Notes: generated from the sequence alone by a model not told the origin. Shown: positions 42,035 to 54,788, counted from the first letter of the stretch. The stretch: DNA of 64,000 nt from Symbiodinium natans (GCA_905221605.1 CAJNDS010002825.1:124001-188000), one strand, 5' to 3'. Numbers and translations: made by a program.

Positions 42035-45000
42035 GACGTGAACCATGACAACCGCAAAGTGGCTCAATGTATATAGCTTCCGAGTAACCTAGATCTTTCG
42101 GGAGATTTGCGGCCTTCCGCGGCTGACAGAAATAGATCATGAGAACCATCACGTTTGTGAGGGTTGAAGGGCATGCTAAGGGTGGCTCGGCGAGTGTCCC
42201 TATGAAATACTCTCTCGGGTCCGGAGGCATTCGCAGGCGCGGCAGTGGCTCTCGACATGTGGCGAAGAAGGACGAGGCAGACGGAGCTCTCTGGGGAGAG
42301 CGCCTCTAACCTCTTTCAAAACACTTTCAACACTTCCTCTAAGCTCTTTTGTTGCCTCGAACTCGCTTAGGGATTGAGCCCGTTCTCTCTCACATCCTTC
42401 AGACTGCTAAGAGAAGACGACCTCTTGCACGTCCCCTGAACCCTAGAAGGCCTCGACTTGAGGTCGTGATGGTTCGACTGTTCCTGTCTCCGACACTCTC
42501 TGTGCGGTATTGTGCGGTGCCTCTGTCCTTATATAAGCCCCCGAAATCCATAAACCTGTGGCTGTCCGGGGGTTTTGCTGTCACATAGCTGTAGTCTGCA
42601 CGGTTGCGAAGGCCCTCAACAAGCTTCTCGGAAACGTCCTGCTTTTGCTGGTGTGTCCAACACGAAAGCACAGCAAGCGCACTGCGCGCATCCCACATGA
42701 GGTAAGTTGGCACATGCGCATGGCTGAAGCTAGCTCAAAATCTGACAAATTGAAGCATGTGCTTAATAGCCTCTTCCGTATGTAGGCGTTCCTTATCATG
42801 GCCATCTGAACACGAACCCTTGACTTTTGACGCGAAAGCCTGAGGTGATCTCTTGAGCCGATTCGGAAAAGTGAAGAAAACAAAGCCGAGTTCAGAGTGC
42901 CGAGGTGGGGCTTGCCGGGCCCGCCGGGCTTGCCATGCAGAGGCGCCAAGGATCCCTGAGCTACCTTGTCTTCGGTGAGGATCTGGAGGCAAAGCGCCAA
43001 TCGATCCCAGCCGCCCCAAGGGTCCCGAGGTTTATCTAGGACGGTTTTGGGTGGGTTGCTTTCCATGATCAGAGGCTTATTCACAAGCCACAGAATGCAT
43101 ATAAGAGGCTTGTCTAAATAGCAACTTCCCAGCTTGAACTGTCCTTTAGTTCCGAGCTTGGCTCTGAGTATGGAGTAAGCATGTCGGGTTTTGGGTGTGG
43201 GGTTCAGGGTTCTGCCGAAACCCACAACCCAACCCTCCTTTTTCGGCGGCCCGCTGCCATCACTGCCAGGCACACCCGCCTCTGCCGAGACCTCCTAGAG
43301 CTTTGCCGACTCGGCGGGCGTTTGAGGGTGCAAGAGGGTGCAAAGGAGACCTCCCTGCGGAGCCCTGAGGGGGCTTTTGGTGCCGCTGCGCTTTCTCACC
43401 ACTCAAAAATCACTATGTGTTGGCCTTCCGCCTCTGGCGCCTGCATGGCCTGTTGCCTTTGCCACCTTGGCGCTTGGGTCAGTGTCTCGTTTGCGTTTAG
43501 TGTGCCTGTATGTACATCTAGTTGTTGCAGTGGCCTTTGCTCGTTCTTTGTTCATGGCATTGAGTCTGGGTGGTTTGTGACGCACAGACTTGCGCATGGG
43601 CCCGCGTTGGTAATGTCGGGTCGGAATGTCAGGCTATCGGACCGCAGTCTACATCATGTCCAAAGACTTCCGGTTTGGTCTAAGGTTCACGGATTCATGC
43701 TTCAGTCAAGGGTTCAGGCTTTAGGGTTTCGGGCAGTTGAAACTAATTAGATTTTGGGCTTCGGGTTTAAGGCGGTTTGGTTTCTGGCTTTGTGTTTGGA
43801 GGGCATGTTGTATAAGTTTTTGAGTTTGTTTGGAGAGGGTCTGAATAGAGCTGCCAGTTCACATCCGAGCTCACTGATTGAGAAAATTATCAGAAATAAT
43901 TCAGAAGTTATTTCAGAGAAGTGCCAAATATGTTTTCAAGCATATATTGAAACTATTTCATAAACAAATAAAGGAAAGAACTTTTCAAAAATACTTTCAG
44001 AAACACTTTCACAAGCATCAATAAAGTCGTAAAATAGTTCAGAGATTTTCCAGACATCAATTATATGAAGGAATCTGGACCGATCCAGCTCATGGGCTTC
44101 ACTGCGATAGATATGCAATAGGATGCCAACTGTCGAGATTTCTCGCGGCTGGAAGCACTGCAAAGGTCGGAACGAGGGGGCGAGGTGTTGGACCCTTTTC
44201 TGAGATGCGCTAGTGGGGCTCGTATGGAACGAAAGGACCGGCCCAGGGCGCTTCGGTCCGAAGCTCTCTTGAAAAGGTGAAGAAAGCTCTCGGATGCTAC
44301 GAATGTCATACTTTGCTGCTAAGGGCCCGCTCCTTGATGATCATCTGCGAGCCGCGGCTTCGGTATTGATTTCGTTAAGACCGCCCCGGAAAGCATGAGC
44401 GACGACGAAGCGGTGCCCTTTCGTTCCAGGATCTGGCTGGCTTTCTCGAAGCATCCTTGTATTCGACAATTGGCTGAGCAGCAAAACAGCTGTTGCGCCC
44501 AGTCCGCCAGGATGCACCTGTTCTGCACGCTTGTACAGCCCCGCAGGGCCCTGCACGTCCTTCGGGCCCTAAGCGGGTTTCAGGAATCCCCTAGACTGCT
44601 TCAATGCGGGTCGAAAGTATTCACTGTTGTAAAAGCTGCGCATCGACCGCCTCGGCCTGGCCATAAGATCTACAGAAGCCCGTTGGAGGTTTCTTTGCAC
44701 AGACAGACTTAGGGTTGAGAATCAAGGGACTTTGGGGGGCCTTAGGTTCTGCAGGTAAAACCCTAGAAAGTTCTTAGGGCTAGTGACGGCTAGTGTCTAG
44801 TGGCTCAATTATCGGTGGCTTGGGGAGAGGGGATCCACATGTCTATGAGGGAGTCTTTTGGAAAACTGGTCCAAAAACATGGTAGCACGCGCTGGAGTGC
44901 CCTGCGTTTTGTCGGCATGGGTGTGGTTAAGTTGGAAAGTGTAAAAAACCGAGGTTGTTGACTCATTCCGGTTTTCGGAACCAGGAAGACACGCCACTGA

Positions 45001-45179
45001 TCCCTCGAAGGGCGGGTGCTTTTTCTTGAAAATGAGTGTTTCGCCTAGGCGGGAGCCTTGTTTTGAAAGGCAGGAAAACCGAAAAGTTGTGTATACCATG
45101 TTTTAGGTGTTTTGAGCTTATTTGTAGGGATTTTTGAGGGTACTTTTTGGGGCTTGCATGTCCTTGTGTATGTGTCGAA
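42035..45179. other. No supported gene; AT-rich island at 43.87-44.06 kb
   Basis: No domain or confirmed exon. Bases 43870-44060 are much more AT-rich than the surroundings and contain degenerate TTTCAGAAA-type words on a roughly 20-30 base spacing. A frame at 44395-44712 starting MSDDEAVPF is unsupported. Confidence 0.45.
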
Positions 45180-45540
45180 AAGAGGCTTTGGGAAGGTTTG
45201 GGCTTGGACTGCTTTGAAGAGAGGATTTGGGAATGTTTGGGCTTGGACTGCTTTGGGGATGCTTGGGCTTGAAGGTTTGGTCAAAAAGGCTTTGGGAAGG
45301 TTTGGGCTTGGACTGCTTTGGTGGGCTTGAAGGTTCAGGCAAGAAAGGATTTTGGGATGCTTGGGGCCGGCTTTTTTTCGGGGGGGAGATGCCTGCAGCA
45401 AGTGCTCTGTATATTCGCAACATGGATATTCCCAACATGGATATTCCCAACATGGATATTCCCAACATGTATATTCCCAACATGTATATTCCCAACATGT
45501 ATATTCCCAACATGGATATTCCCAACATGGATAGTCCCAA
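45180..45540. repeat. Two adjacent tandem repeats
   Basis: Bases 45180-45345 hold about four imperfect copies of a GGAAGGTTTGGGCTTGGACT-type unit. Bases 45421-45540 hold eight exact-length copies of the 15-base unit CATGGATATTCCCAA, with a run of three CATGTATATTCCCAA variants in the middle. The 15-base unit keeps one frame open, repeating NMDIP or NMYIP. No flanking coding context supports a real protein. Confidence 0.9.
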
Positions 45541-45647
45541 CCCCCCCACCCCCCCCAACCCCCCAAGCTGGAAACCCCAGGAAACGCAGGGCACACGAGG
45601 GTGCGTCCTACCAAGAACATGCTGGGGACTTTCGTGCGAGTAAAGTG

Positions 45648-46640
45648 TGTTACGGAAACTGGCGGGTTGTAACGGAAACTGCCCCCCTGAAAACGACACA
45701 GAAACTACGAAAGGGCGTAACGGAAACTGGCTTCGGGGCGTTACAGAAACGGCGTCGGGGCGTAACAGAAACTACCAAGCAAAACTGCAACGGCAACCAA
45801 AAAGAGATGTAACCGAAATCACGGAAAACTTAAACCGAAACCTACAAAAACCGGCTACGGAAAGGCGCACCAGAAGGGCACGGCTCTTTTTTTTTCCTGG
45901 CATGCAAAGGCCGTTCTGCAGGTACTTTTGGTCAGCGTCGCCTTGCGGGACACAAGAGGGCTTAGTGCTTCCAGGGCCTGTAGGGCCAGGGTTGAGGGTT
46001 CAGGGCTGAGGGCTCAGGGCAAGCCGCAAAACCCACAGTGCCTGCAGCCGGTCGCCCGGATCTCCGCAGAGCAGGCAGACTGGAACTTCTTCAAGTTGTC
46101 CCCTAAAACCCTAAACCCTAGACCCTAAACCCTGAACTCTAGGGGAAAAAGGGTTTACAGTTCAGGGTTTAGGGTCTAGGGTTTAGGGTTTTAGGGGACT
46201 ACTTGAAGAAGTTCCAGTCTGCCTGCTCTGCGGAGATCCGGGCGACCGGCTGCAGGGGTTGTGGGTTTTGCGGCTTGCCCTGAGCCCTCAGCCCTGAACC
46301 CTCAACCCTCGCCCTACAGGCCCTGGAAGCACTAAGCCCTCTTGTGTCCCGCAAGGCGACGCTGTCCAAAAGTACCTGCAGAACGGCCTTTGCATGCCAG
46401 GAAAAAAAGAGCCGTGCCCTTCTGGTGCGCCTTTCCGTAGCCGGTTTTTGTAGGTTTCGGTTTAAGTTTTCCGTGATTTCGGTTACATCTCTTTTTGGTT
46501 TCCGTTGCAGTTTTGCTTGGTTTCCGTTACAGCCGCGCATTGTTTCGACTCGCCGGGCCGTTGTTTCCGTTACATTTTTTTTGCTTTCCGCTACATTTTG
46601 CCGTTTGTTTCCGTTACAACCTTTTCTAGTTTCCGTTGCA
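45648..46640. repeat. Long foldback palindrome, arms of about 365 bp
   Basis: Bases 45774-46138 and 46159-46521 are near-perfect inverted copies with a 20-base loop (46139-46158). The inner 50 bases of each arm are CCCTAAA/TTTAGGG-like. Outside the arms, GTAACGGAAACT words are scattered on the left (45648-45772) and their complements on the right (46522-46640), so the inverted symmetry extends to about 1 kb but is diverged. Mirror-image open frames on the two strands (VTEITENLNRNLQKPATERR on each) arise from the arms. It resembles a foldback transposon. No flanking target duplication was identified. Confidence 0.9.
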
Positions 46641-46981
46641 GCGGCCACCCCTTTCGTGCGCCCATGCCCAGAGCCCTGGAAGGTCGGGCCGACGAACCCA
46701 ATGAGCGTGTGAAATCTCAGCCCTCCATTGAGAAACGAAAACAGAGAAAGGGGGGGGGGAAAGGGTACTCATTCGGGGCGATGTTGAAGGTGAGGGCAGT
46801 GTGAGTGGCTTCTTGCGGCGCTTCCTTTGCTTTGCTTTCATGGTTAGGCTCGGTTTAATCACGGGGCCGTTGCATCATGATTAGCAGGAGCCACAGGCTG
46901 TGACTATATCAACATGCGTAGCAATCCGTGCCCAAACGCACCGCACAGGCCCCCGGGCGGCCGGGGCGACTACTTGCAGGC

Positions 46982-48331
46982 ATGCAGTCCTCTGCGGCAC
47001 ATGACTTCATCATCAAAGCTGACCTGCATCGTGACAGCGGAGGGGTGCGGGTTGAATGCGCACTGCTAAGCGGAGGCGGCACCACAATAATACATCTGCA
47101 GAATCACGATACAGTGACGGGCTTGCGGAGCTCTGTGGCGCAGTGGTACTACGACCGCGAGCGCATAGACCCAGACGTCTGTCAGACTTTTGGTGGCGGT
47201 GATGTGCCGCAGATCTTGGACAGCGAGCTCCAGCTGGCAGAGGCGCTGGCGCGTGGCTACCATCAGCTTACACTCAAATTTGAAGTGCTCGGGGCATGGG
47301 TCGAGGGCGCTCGAAAGTTTCTAAAGGCCATGGCAGTCGAAGCCTTCAACCCGGAATCAAGGGCCTTCGATGTGAAGTGGACTCTGGAGAGGGCGCGCCC
47401 CGTCACCTGGGAGGAGGTGGAAGGCACCGTGAAACCTTTTCTGGAACGCCTGGGAGTCTCCAGGGCCATGGCCATCAAGTTCATGCGGGTCTTTTGGCGC
47501 CTGGCCTGGCCTTATGAGGGGTGGAGCCACATGAATTTAGAGTTGCTCCAGCATGCTGACCCAGGCGTGAAGACCATGAAACATGGATTTTGTCAACACT
47601 GGCTGCAGCTGGCACGAGACTCCATCACCGAAAGAGTGCCACGAAGGCCTGATCCTGTCATTTTGCCGAGAAGAGACGAGCGTGCCGCGGTCGTTGGTTT
47701 GTCTGTGCATGCTGTCGACGGCAGCTTTCCCGACAATTTCGACAGGAACTTGAAAAACTCATTGAGAATTGGCGACGCGGGCCCCACATCTGATGCGAGA
47801 GACCTGTTGTTTACGGCGGCGTCCTTGGACTTGGACTTGGACTCGGATCCACGCCAGCCCGATGCAGAGATTCTCGAAAAACTTCGCAAGTGCAGCGGGC
47901 AGGACCTACAGCTGGATCCTCCGCCGGGAGCAGAGGATGTTGTGAGGGTGGCGCATGTGCTGCAGCGCCTGTCTTGTGAGTTGCCGGTTGTGGAAGTGGA
48001 GGGGAACTTGCACCGGCCTCTGCTCCAGCGTGTAGCAATGCTGCAAAGGTGGCACTTGAAAGCCCTGCACTTCTCCGCAGGCAACCGCTTCATTTCCGAT
48101 TTGGATTGCGCGAACTCCCGTGCAGAGACTGGAGACCTTAGCCATCATGTCAGAGCTTTGTGTGCTGAGCAACAGGACTCCCGGCTGCACGCTGGATTGA
48201 TGCTGGTGCATCTTCCAATCAACCATCTGGGCGATGTCGGCGATGTCTGCTGGAAACTGAGCCAGAGTGCTCCCGTCCGCTTCATCATTTGCATACAGGA
48301 GCTGCGCGCATGTCGCTGTTTCAGTCAATAG
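46982..48331 (+). CDS. Unknown protein, possible ubiquitin-like N-terminus, 449 aa
   Basis: The frame opens at a GTG (46928). The ATG at 46982 is the first Met and is taken as the start. Residues about 8-95 show alternating strands (IIKADLHRDSGGVRVECAL, then GTTIIHLQNHDTVTGLRSSV), a helix ending WYYDRERIDPD and FGGGDVPQILDSELQLAEAL. This follows the ubiquitin-like order of strand, strand, helix, (I)xPxxQxLxFxG, then short helix. The rest is a helical Trp-rich region (WEEVEGTVKPFLERLGVSRA, then WRLAWPYEGWSHMNLELLQH), then an acidic stretch (LDLDLDSDPRQPDAEILEKL) and a Leu-rich end. No catalytic motif is recognised. The frame is intronless for 1,350 bases. The final 20 codons may be intron read-through. 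Confidence 0.55.
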   Translation: MQSSAAHDFIIKADLHRDSGGVRVECALLSGGGTTIIHLQNHDTVTGLRSSVAQWYYDRERIDPDVCQTFGGGDVPQILDSELQLAEALARGYHQLTLKFEVLGAWVEGARKFLKAMAVEAFNPESRAFDVKWTLERARPVTWEEVEGTVKPFLERLGVSRAMAIKFMRVFWRLAWPYEGWSHMNLELLQHADPGVKTMKHGFCQHWLQLARDSITERVPRRPDPVILPRRDERAAVVGLSVHAVDGSFPDNFDRNLKNSLRIGDAGPTSDARDLLFTAASLDLDLDSDPRQPDAEILEKLRKCSGQDLQLDPPPGAEDVVRVAHVLQRLSCELPVVEVEGNLHRPLLQRVAMLQRWHLKALHFSAGNRFISDLDCANSRAETGDLSHHVRALCAEQQDSRLHAGLMLVHLPINHLGDVGDVCWKLSQSAPVRFIICIQELRACRCFSQ

Positions 48332-51300
48332 ACAGTTCCCCCATGTGAGAGAATATATCTTGCTGCAGATATGTGTTCTCTCAAACAGTACTTACAGTTG
48401 TTACTCATCGTTGTCGGTATTTGGGCCCCAGCAAATCCTCGACAGACATGCTTTTTGCAAGTGGATTCTGTCAAAGGATTTGGGAAAGAGACCGCCGGCT
48501 TTGAACGTGCCTGGCCCCGTGGGGTCTTTTGGCGAGGGGCAGGTGGTGGCAAAGTTGTGACATGATTGGTTGCCTTAAGCAAGTATTTTAGTTGCGCTGT
48601 CGACGCTTCTGTTCGGCCACCTCGCTTTGATGGAAAGCGGCAACAGCTACCCTCACTTTCATAAATACAGACAAAGCGAATCATGGCTTCCTGCATGACC
48701 CCAGCCGCCCAAGCAACATTGAAACTTAGGGCTGTGTGCAGGGGATTTTTGCATACAGTCTCGCGCAGTGGCTGGGGTCATGCAGGATTTCCATTATCCA
48801 CCGTCTCGCGAACAGCGCTCCAAAGATATCCGGCGTGCATGCGCGTGTCGCCTGAGAAAGCTGGGTCCCTTGGCCATCGGTTGAGGAGGGAAAGTGGGGG
48901 GGGGGGGAGGGGTTAGGGGGGCCTGGGTGGACTGCGGCCATTTCCAAACTCTCCGTCCCAGTTGCACTTCATTTGCAGACCTATTTACAAACCTATTTAA
49001 CTCCTTCTTAAGGGGGGCAGCAGTTGCGCACGTGGAGCCAGGAAGGAGAAGAGCGGGTCTGCTTCAACGGCCTCTCTGGTGCTCGGCCTGCAACAGCTTC
49101 TTCCTTTCGGGCATTCTGTCAGCAGACATATCAAGCGAAGCAGCGACACCCCTTCTGCCTCGCACGCCTCGCCCGTTTCTGTAAGGGATTGTTGAGGGCT
49201 TTGGATGTTCGAGAGCTTTCGTCAGCGATTGGAATGTAATTAGAAGAAGGCAAAGGTTGCTTGCAACAGTCGTTTTGCTTAGTTGTAACTTGCTTCAGGG
49301 CCTCAAGGCTGTCAAGACTCCACTGCTGAAGCCAGCAAACCCCCCACTGCGGGAAGGCTTCCGGGGGGGGCAGGGAGGGCAGCGTGGGGAGGGCAGGCAG
49401 GCAGGGCATGGGGAAGGGGGGGAGGCGGCAGGGGGCAGGGAGGCAGGGAGCGCGATTCAACCCCCTTTTGAGATCTTGTAGGAAGCCTTCACTTCCAATA
49501 AGAGATGCTGAGTGGCAAGCCCTACACCCCAAGAGGCAAGCTGGTGTTGGCTGGAAAGCCTGCGGGATTGATGCTGGGGCTCTCCACGTCGAATTTCAAC
49601 CCTAAACTATCAAAACCTAAGCCGCAGCCCTTTTTTTCGAAACCACCTCCACACACACACACCCACACAGATGTTGTCTTGGGAGCCCTATATCCTAAAA
49701 GGACAGGTGACACGGTTACACACTGAAAGGACATGTTGACCTATAAACCCAGCAGCCCTCCCCCCCTGCCCCCGGAATTTACGATTCATCAAACCCAAAC
49801 ACGGAAGGACACGGAAGGACACGACAGGTGGCGAAGCCTTTAGCCCGAACGCCGAATGGCAGACCTAAGCGCTGCAAGAGGATGTAGAATCCACAGCGAC
49901 AACGGTGTTTCCTCAGCCCGGATGTTCAGAGGCGACGACAGTTTCGAATTTCGGTCCATAAGCCATGACAGTTTCGAGGACGGCGAGAAGTCCAAAAGCC
50001 ATGACATTTTTTGAGGACGGCGAGCGCGGCCGTGCCCGTGCCTAGGCGAGAGCACGATTTTCGTTCAAAAACCTCGAACACGCTTTGACACAAAGCTATG
50101 GTCCGCAGCGGGCGCGCCGCCCACGCGTGTCGCGCGCCCACATCGACTTAGCCCTTCTTGCTTTAGATGTTTCAACCCCTTAGTGTTGACCCACTGCTTA
50201 AAGAACTGCAAAAAGCAGGGATACCCGCAGAAGACATTCATTCCAAGATCCCAACAACCTTGTCAAAGTCTCAGACCACCCTTTCCAGCAGATCCTGGTC
50301 CTGCAAGCTCGTCTTTGCAAGTCTGGGCCCTAAGCCCAGCTCAATCCCCAGACCATGGCCAGGGACCAACATTTCGTCATTTGCCCACCAGGATTTCTGT
50401 GACGACAGCAATCATAGTCCGGCTCCATGGTCTGCGCTACAAAGCCGAAATCGCAAAAGACCGACGTCAACTAGATGGCACGCCAGCTGCATGCAGCGTT
50501 GAATGTCAACAACAACTCGAGTGTGCAGGTGAAGGTTGCGTGTGTGAAGTCAAGCGGTCGAAACATGATGGTGCACTACCCGAACAGCAGGCCTCCCTTT
50601 TGTCGGATTCCACTACCATGAAACGCGCGAGATTTTTCATCCGCAGTACATCATCACGGCGATATTCGCGAGGGCTTTGCCGCCACGGAATTTCATCACC
50701 ACGACATGTGCGAGAGCTTTGCAACCCGAGTTGTCGAACAGCCTCCCAAATACAGTGCCACCTCTAAACACACCGGGTGTCCAAACTCGACCCCGAAACG
50801 AAACAGTGAAGTGGAGGAAAAGTAACAAACAGGCAGGTTGTGCTGGAAAAACCGGGAGGAGGGTCACCGGTAGAAAGCAGTTGCATCGAGCCACTCTTCC
50901 CTCCAAGAAAGGCTTTACAGTTGACTATATTGACAGGAGAAACAGTTGAGAAGCAACCCTTGGAATCAACAGAAGCCGAGGGCGCGGCCCCAAACAGGGC
51001 AAGAGTCAAGAACCTGGATGACCTCGCGAAGATAGTTTCCCCCTTCGCAATGATTGTGACTTTCTTGCTTATCCGAGCAGTGTAGACCATCCGCCTTCAG
51101 CAGGGTTGCGTGAGTCAGCTGAGGTCCGATCTCGCACATGAGCAAGATGCAGCTTGACTTGCTGTCGATTGCAAACCTTTATTCTCCTGTTCGTGATCTA
51201 GCAGTTAGGGAACATCTTGCTGTCAGCAATCCACTGCAGTTCCATGTGCACCTACAACCTCCACCGCACTTTCAACGATTCAAAGAACGAAATCAGGATA

Positions 51301-53418
51301 AATCAAGCAGAGAGTTGAAGTCATAGTGGTCGAAGTTCAAAGCACTGCCGCACCCATGACAGGGCTGCCGGAACGTTGTGTGAGTTGCACCTCGAAACCA
51401 TCACTGCATGTTGAACATGTAGGGCGACTCGCAGGCGCGGCATCAGGGTACATGAACTTGTGACCCTATTTCCATCCGAGGAAGCTTCGCAACGCTTCCT
51501 CCTGCCTTGCAGGTGTTCGAATGCGCCCTGCCCGGAGTTGATTTTGTTGGACGTCATGCCATTACTCACATCAGGAATGCCACGGCGGGTTGGGCAAACC
51601 ACATCTTGAGAGTCAAAGACGGTGGGGTATGGTCCATGGTAGTGATTGGTAGTGATAGTGTGAGAGATTAGGAAAGTCAAGAAGCCTCAGAAGCCACAAG
51701 AAGATGTAGCCTCTGTCGTTTTGCCCGATGCGTAGCTCCTGTTTCTTGGCGTCGGCGTGGAGTTGTAGTTCAACCTTTGGGGGGCCAGCTATCCCAAATA
51801 GTCAAAGTCGCAGAACCAGCTATATCCACCTCCCACTTCGCCCTGTGCACTCTTTCACCTTGCGAGAGAGTGTGGGAAGTATCCACACAAGATCCTGCTG
51901 ATACGACACAATCACATTTGAGCTGTGCTCAATTGCAATCACTCATGGAAATCTGATTGAGATTCCGTTTGGCTCCAAGGCACTTTCACGAGCTGAAAGA
52001 CACGTCCTTCTTTGCAGCCGCGAGCTCAGGTGTCATTCCTCCCATAACGCCTATAGGCCTAGACTTCCATCTCCAGAGAGGCTGTTGGGGTTTTTCTCAC
52101 GACGCTAGCATGAGGGCTTGGGCTTGAGGTGGGACAAGCAGGGTGTCAGTACGACTGTTCAGACGTGTAGTCCTTGGAACAAGAGAATATCTCTTCCGGG
52201 CTTTGCGAAACTTCACCACGCCGAGGGGGGGCTTGAGCAGCCAGGGTGCGACAGGAAGTTTCACACGAACACATCAATCCAGTAGAGTTCACGTCTTGAG
52301 GGCAATGCGGGTTGGCAGCTCAGCGGTGTCTTCATGAAGCAGTGGGCAAGGGCCTTTACGCAGCATCTCAATACTGGTCTACTGGTGTTGGGCCTGGGAT
52401 GTTTTGAGGCACCACACGACTTTGAGTTTTTTTTCAATTCTCGAGGGCACCAACCTGTGCGGGCATCCGATGCTACCCTGAAAACTTCTCTACAGGTGCG
52501 GGTCTTCCTCTCTGGCACCGAGACGAAGGTGAGGGCCTGCAGACAGCTTTGAAAGTCCGGGCTTGTTGCGATGGCGAAATTTGAGACGCGGTCTCGAATG
52601 TCAAGAAAAGAGAAAAAGCTCAGAGTTTTTTCTTTTGCTCGCAGACAATCACCCACCCTCCCAGGCCCCGGTGTCAAAGCCACGGTTTGGCACATCACCG
52701 CTCATGCCGTTGGGCTGAGACACAGGTGTGCGTGCGTGCATGCGTGGGTGGGTGGGTGGGTGGGTGTGAGACTTTTGGCATGGTTGCTGCAGCCAGGCCT
52801 TCCCAAGTGTCTCCAGGCATCCAGTGGGTATGCCAGGGAGAATGTGTCCTACTGTTGCGAGGTGATTCCCAGGGACAAAACCTATGACGAGCTGAATGCG
52901 CCTGAGGCTGGCTGTGGGCCTCCGGAACAGTGGTTTCGTATGCGGCTTCATATGCGGTCTTTTTAGGATCAACAGCTCCGAGCCTCGCCCTGCTCTGTGT
53001 GCTCTATCCTGGGCATGCAAACTCCTTTCTTCAGGGTTCGCAGAAAGGCTGCCTGTTAAGTCACGCGCGCAGACTTGGACTGGTCTTGTAGATATTGCCA
53101 CATCCCGTAGCAGATTCCTGGAAACATCGGGTGTGGACAGAAAGTCGAAGCTGGTTTGCCCTCAAAGAAATGTGTCTTCTTCGCGCTCAGCTGTGGGTGG
53201 CTGCGGACAAGGGTCCCGCAGAGCAGAAGGGGCGGTACTACATGCACCCAGCCGTGTGCAGTAGCAATACATCCTTTGATGTGAAACGTTGCCGTACGAA
53301 CCTTCAAATCTCTTCGGGGTACTGTATGGTTAGAGCATGCTCGAGCTCCAAAGCGACGCGAGCCCTGTGCAGTTAGCACTTGCTTGTGACGATGAAATCG
53401 AAATCAAGGGGGGATTGA
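48332..53418. other. No confirmed gene
   Basis: Isolated protein-like frames occur on the plus strand: 50912-51085 (TGETVEKQPLESTEAEGAA, then a hydrophobic C-terminus ending LLIRAV and a stop), about 52826-52940 (NVSYCCEVIPRDKTYDEL) and about 53158-53240 (FALKEMCLLRAQLWVAADK). None could be joined or assigned. The last could be a 5' exon of the ankyrin gene. Low-complexity tracts include a G-run near 48898-48912, C/G-rich DNA at 49360-49450 and GGGT repeats at 52745-52768. Confidence 0.35.
48689..48787. repeat. Perfect 18-bp inverted repeat
   Basis: TCCTGCATGACCCCAGCC (48689-48706) is exactly complementary to 48770-48787, with a 63-base spacer. No element boundary is visible. Confidence 0.6.
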
Positions 53419-53640
53419 GTCCGCCTCCGTCGGTTTCTTCTGTCGGCTTCTGTCGTAATAAACCGTGAGACATGCACACGTGTTGTGGCGAAAGAGATGT
53501 TCTCCCGCTCTGCAGAGGAGTTCTTCGTGATCTTTGCCAGCCTCGAAACCGACAGCGCCAATGCCAAGGAGCTCTTTGCCGCAGCAGAGGCAGGGCCCGC
53601 GCATTTTGCGCGTTTTGTTCACGGGGTTCTTGTCAGCTAG
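53419..53640 (+). CDS. Probable exon upstream of the ankyrin gene
   Basis: The frame is open from 53419 to a TAG at 53638. It reads a strongly helical sequence: KEMFSRSAEEFFVIFASLE, then DSANAKELFAAAEAG and HFARFVHGVL. The KELFAAAEAG part resembles the lead-in helix found just before the first ankyrin repeat in many proteins. The real 3' boundary is probably soon after this motif, with the rest intronic. The join to the next exon was not resolved. Confidence 0.4.
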   Translation, partial: VRLRRFLLSASVVINRETCTRVVAKEMFSRSAEEFFVIFASLETDSANAKELFAAAEAGPAHFARFVHGVLVS

Positions 53641-54002
53641 CTGTAGCTTGCAAGGGCTTCGTTTCTCTACCTGCTATGCCTCGAGCCCCGATGTGTGCAA
53701 GAATCCAAGCCACCCGCCCCCTCCAGGCCCAAGCAGAGGACGTGCTGAGGCTGGAGGAGGCCCTGCCTGGGAGTGAAAGAGGTTGCACCTCGAGGTCCAG
53801 CAGGGTTGCATACACATTTTCTTTAAGGCTCTTCAGGGTTCACGGGAGTAGCAAAGTCACAGTTGAAAAGGCAAAAGGTGTCTACGGAAGCCTTTCTTGG
53901 TTGGAACCGTCAGGGGTGTCGTCTCCTGGGGCTAGTTACTGCCCATTCGAGGCCGAGGCACAGGTGGTGGGAGGTCCAGCCTGCGCCGGTAGCCAGAAAA
54001 GA

Positions 54003-54788
54003 GACGAAACCTTCGCACGACTTAATGTTGAAAAGCTGCAGGAGCTGGAAAGGGTCGATGCCAACGTGCAAGATGCGCGTGGGGAGACGGCGGCATGCAA
54101 AGCTTGCAGACGCCCGGAAACAGGTTTTTGCTGGTGACTTTGGTCCGACACGGACTCTTTTGCACACATCAGAAGTTCAGAAGGTGCCATGCTCGTGCCG
54201 TTGTTTCCTTCTTGCTGTACGATGTCTCTTCGAAGCGATGTTCCTAAGCGCTTCAAGTGGGCCGTGAGGGCTGCTTTTGTTCTCAATACCTTGTCTCCAA
54301 GCAAACTGAAATCCTCCAAAAGGTCCCCCGCAACACAAGTTCAACCTTCACAAGCAGAGCCCCGTGACTGCAAAAGGAAACGGGCACGTGAAGATGCTGC
54401 AGAGCTTGCAACTGGCGAAAGCAGATTTCACTCTGGCAGAGCCTTGGAGCTGGGTTTTTGGCAGGCGCTGCGAAGTCATGCGACAACTCATGCGACACAA
54501 CTCCTTTGTGTGTTCGAAGTGATTTTGGATGCTTGCGAACAGAAGGAGTATTGGCTTGTCACTCTTACAGTACGTAAAATTCCGAAATAGAGCCGTCTCT
54601 CTCTCTCTCACACACACACACACCAATTCAAGCGCCCGAGCTGAGAACTAATTGCATTTCAGGGATGTTCGCTTTTGTTCTCACCTCTGTGCTCCCAGAC
54701 TAACCCGCTGCTTGATTGGTGTTGTCTGACCGTAGCTCAGGACACGCAGGGGGCCACCCCACTGTTCTTGGCCTGTCAGGAGGGGCAC
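54003..54788 (+). CDS. Ankyrin gene, exons for the first repeats
   Basis: The first exon reads LNVEKLQELERVDANVQDARG, then ETAACKAC, and ends in the first base of an Arg codon at 54108 before GACGCC. The next exon (54377) begins GA AAC GGG CAC, so the join makes R-NGH. It runs VKMLQSLQLAKADFTLA to 54438, where GAGCCT is the donor. The third exon (54741) reads DTQGATPLFLACQEGH and ends before GTGCCG at 54789. The spacing from NGH to GAT across the second join is exactly 20 residues. This is strong support for two GA-AG introns, 54109-54376 and 54439-54740. Confidence 0.7.
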
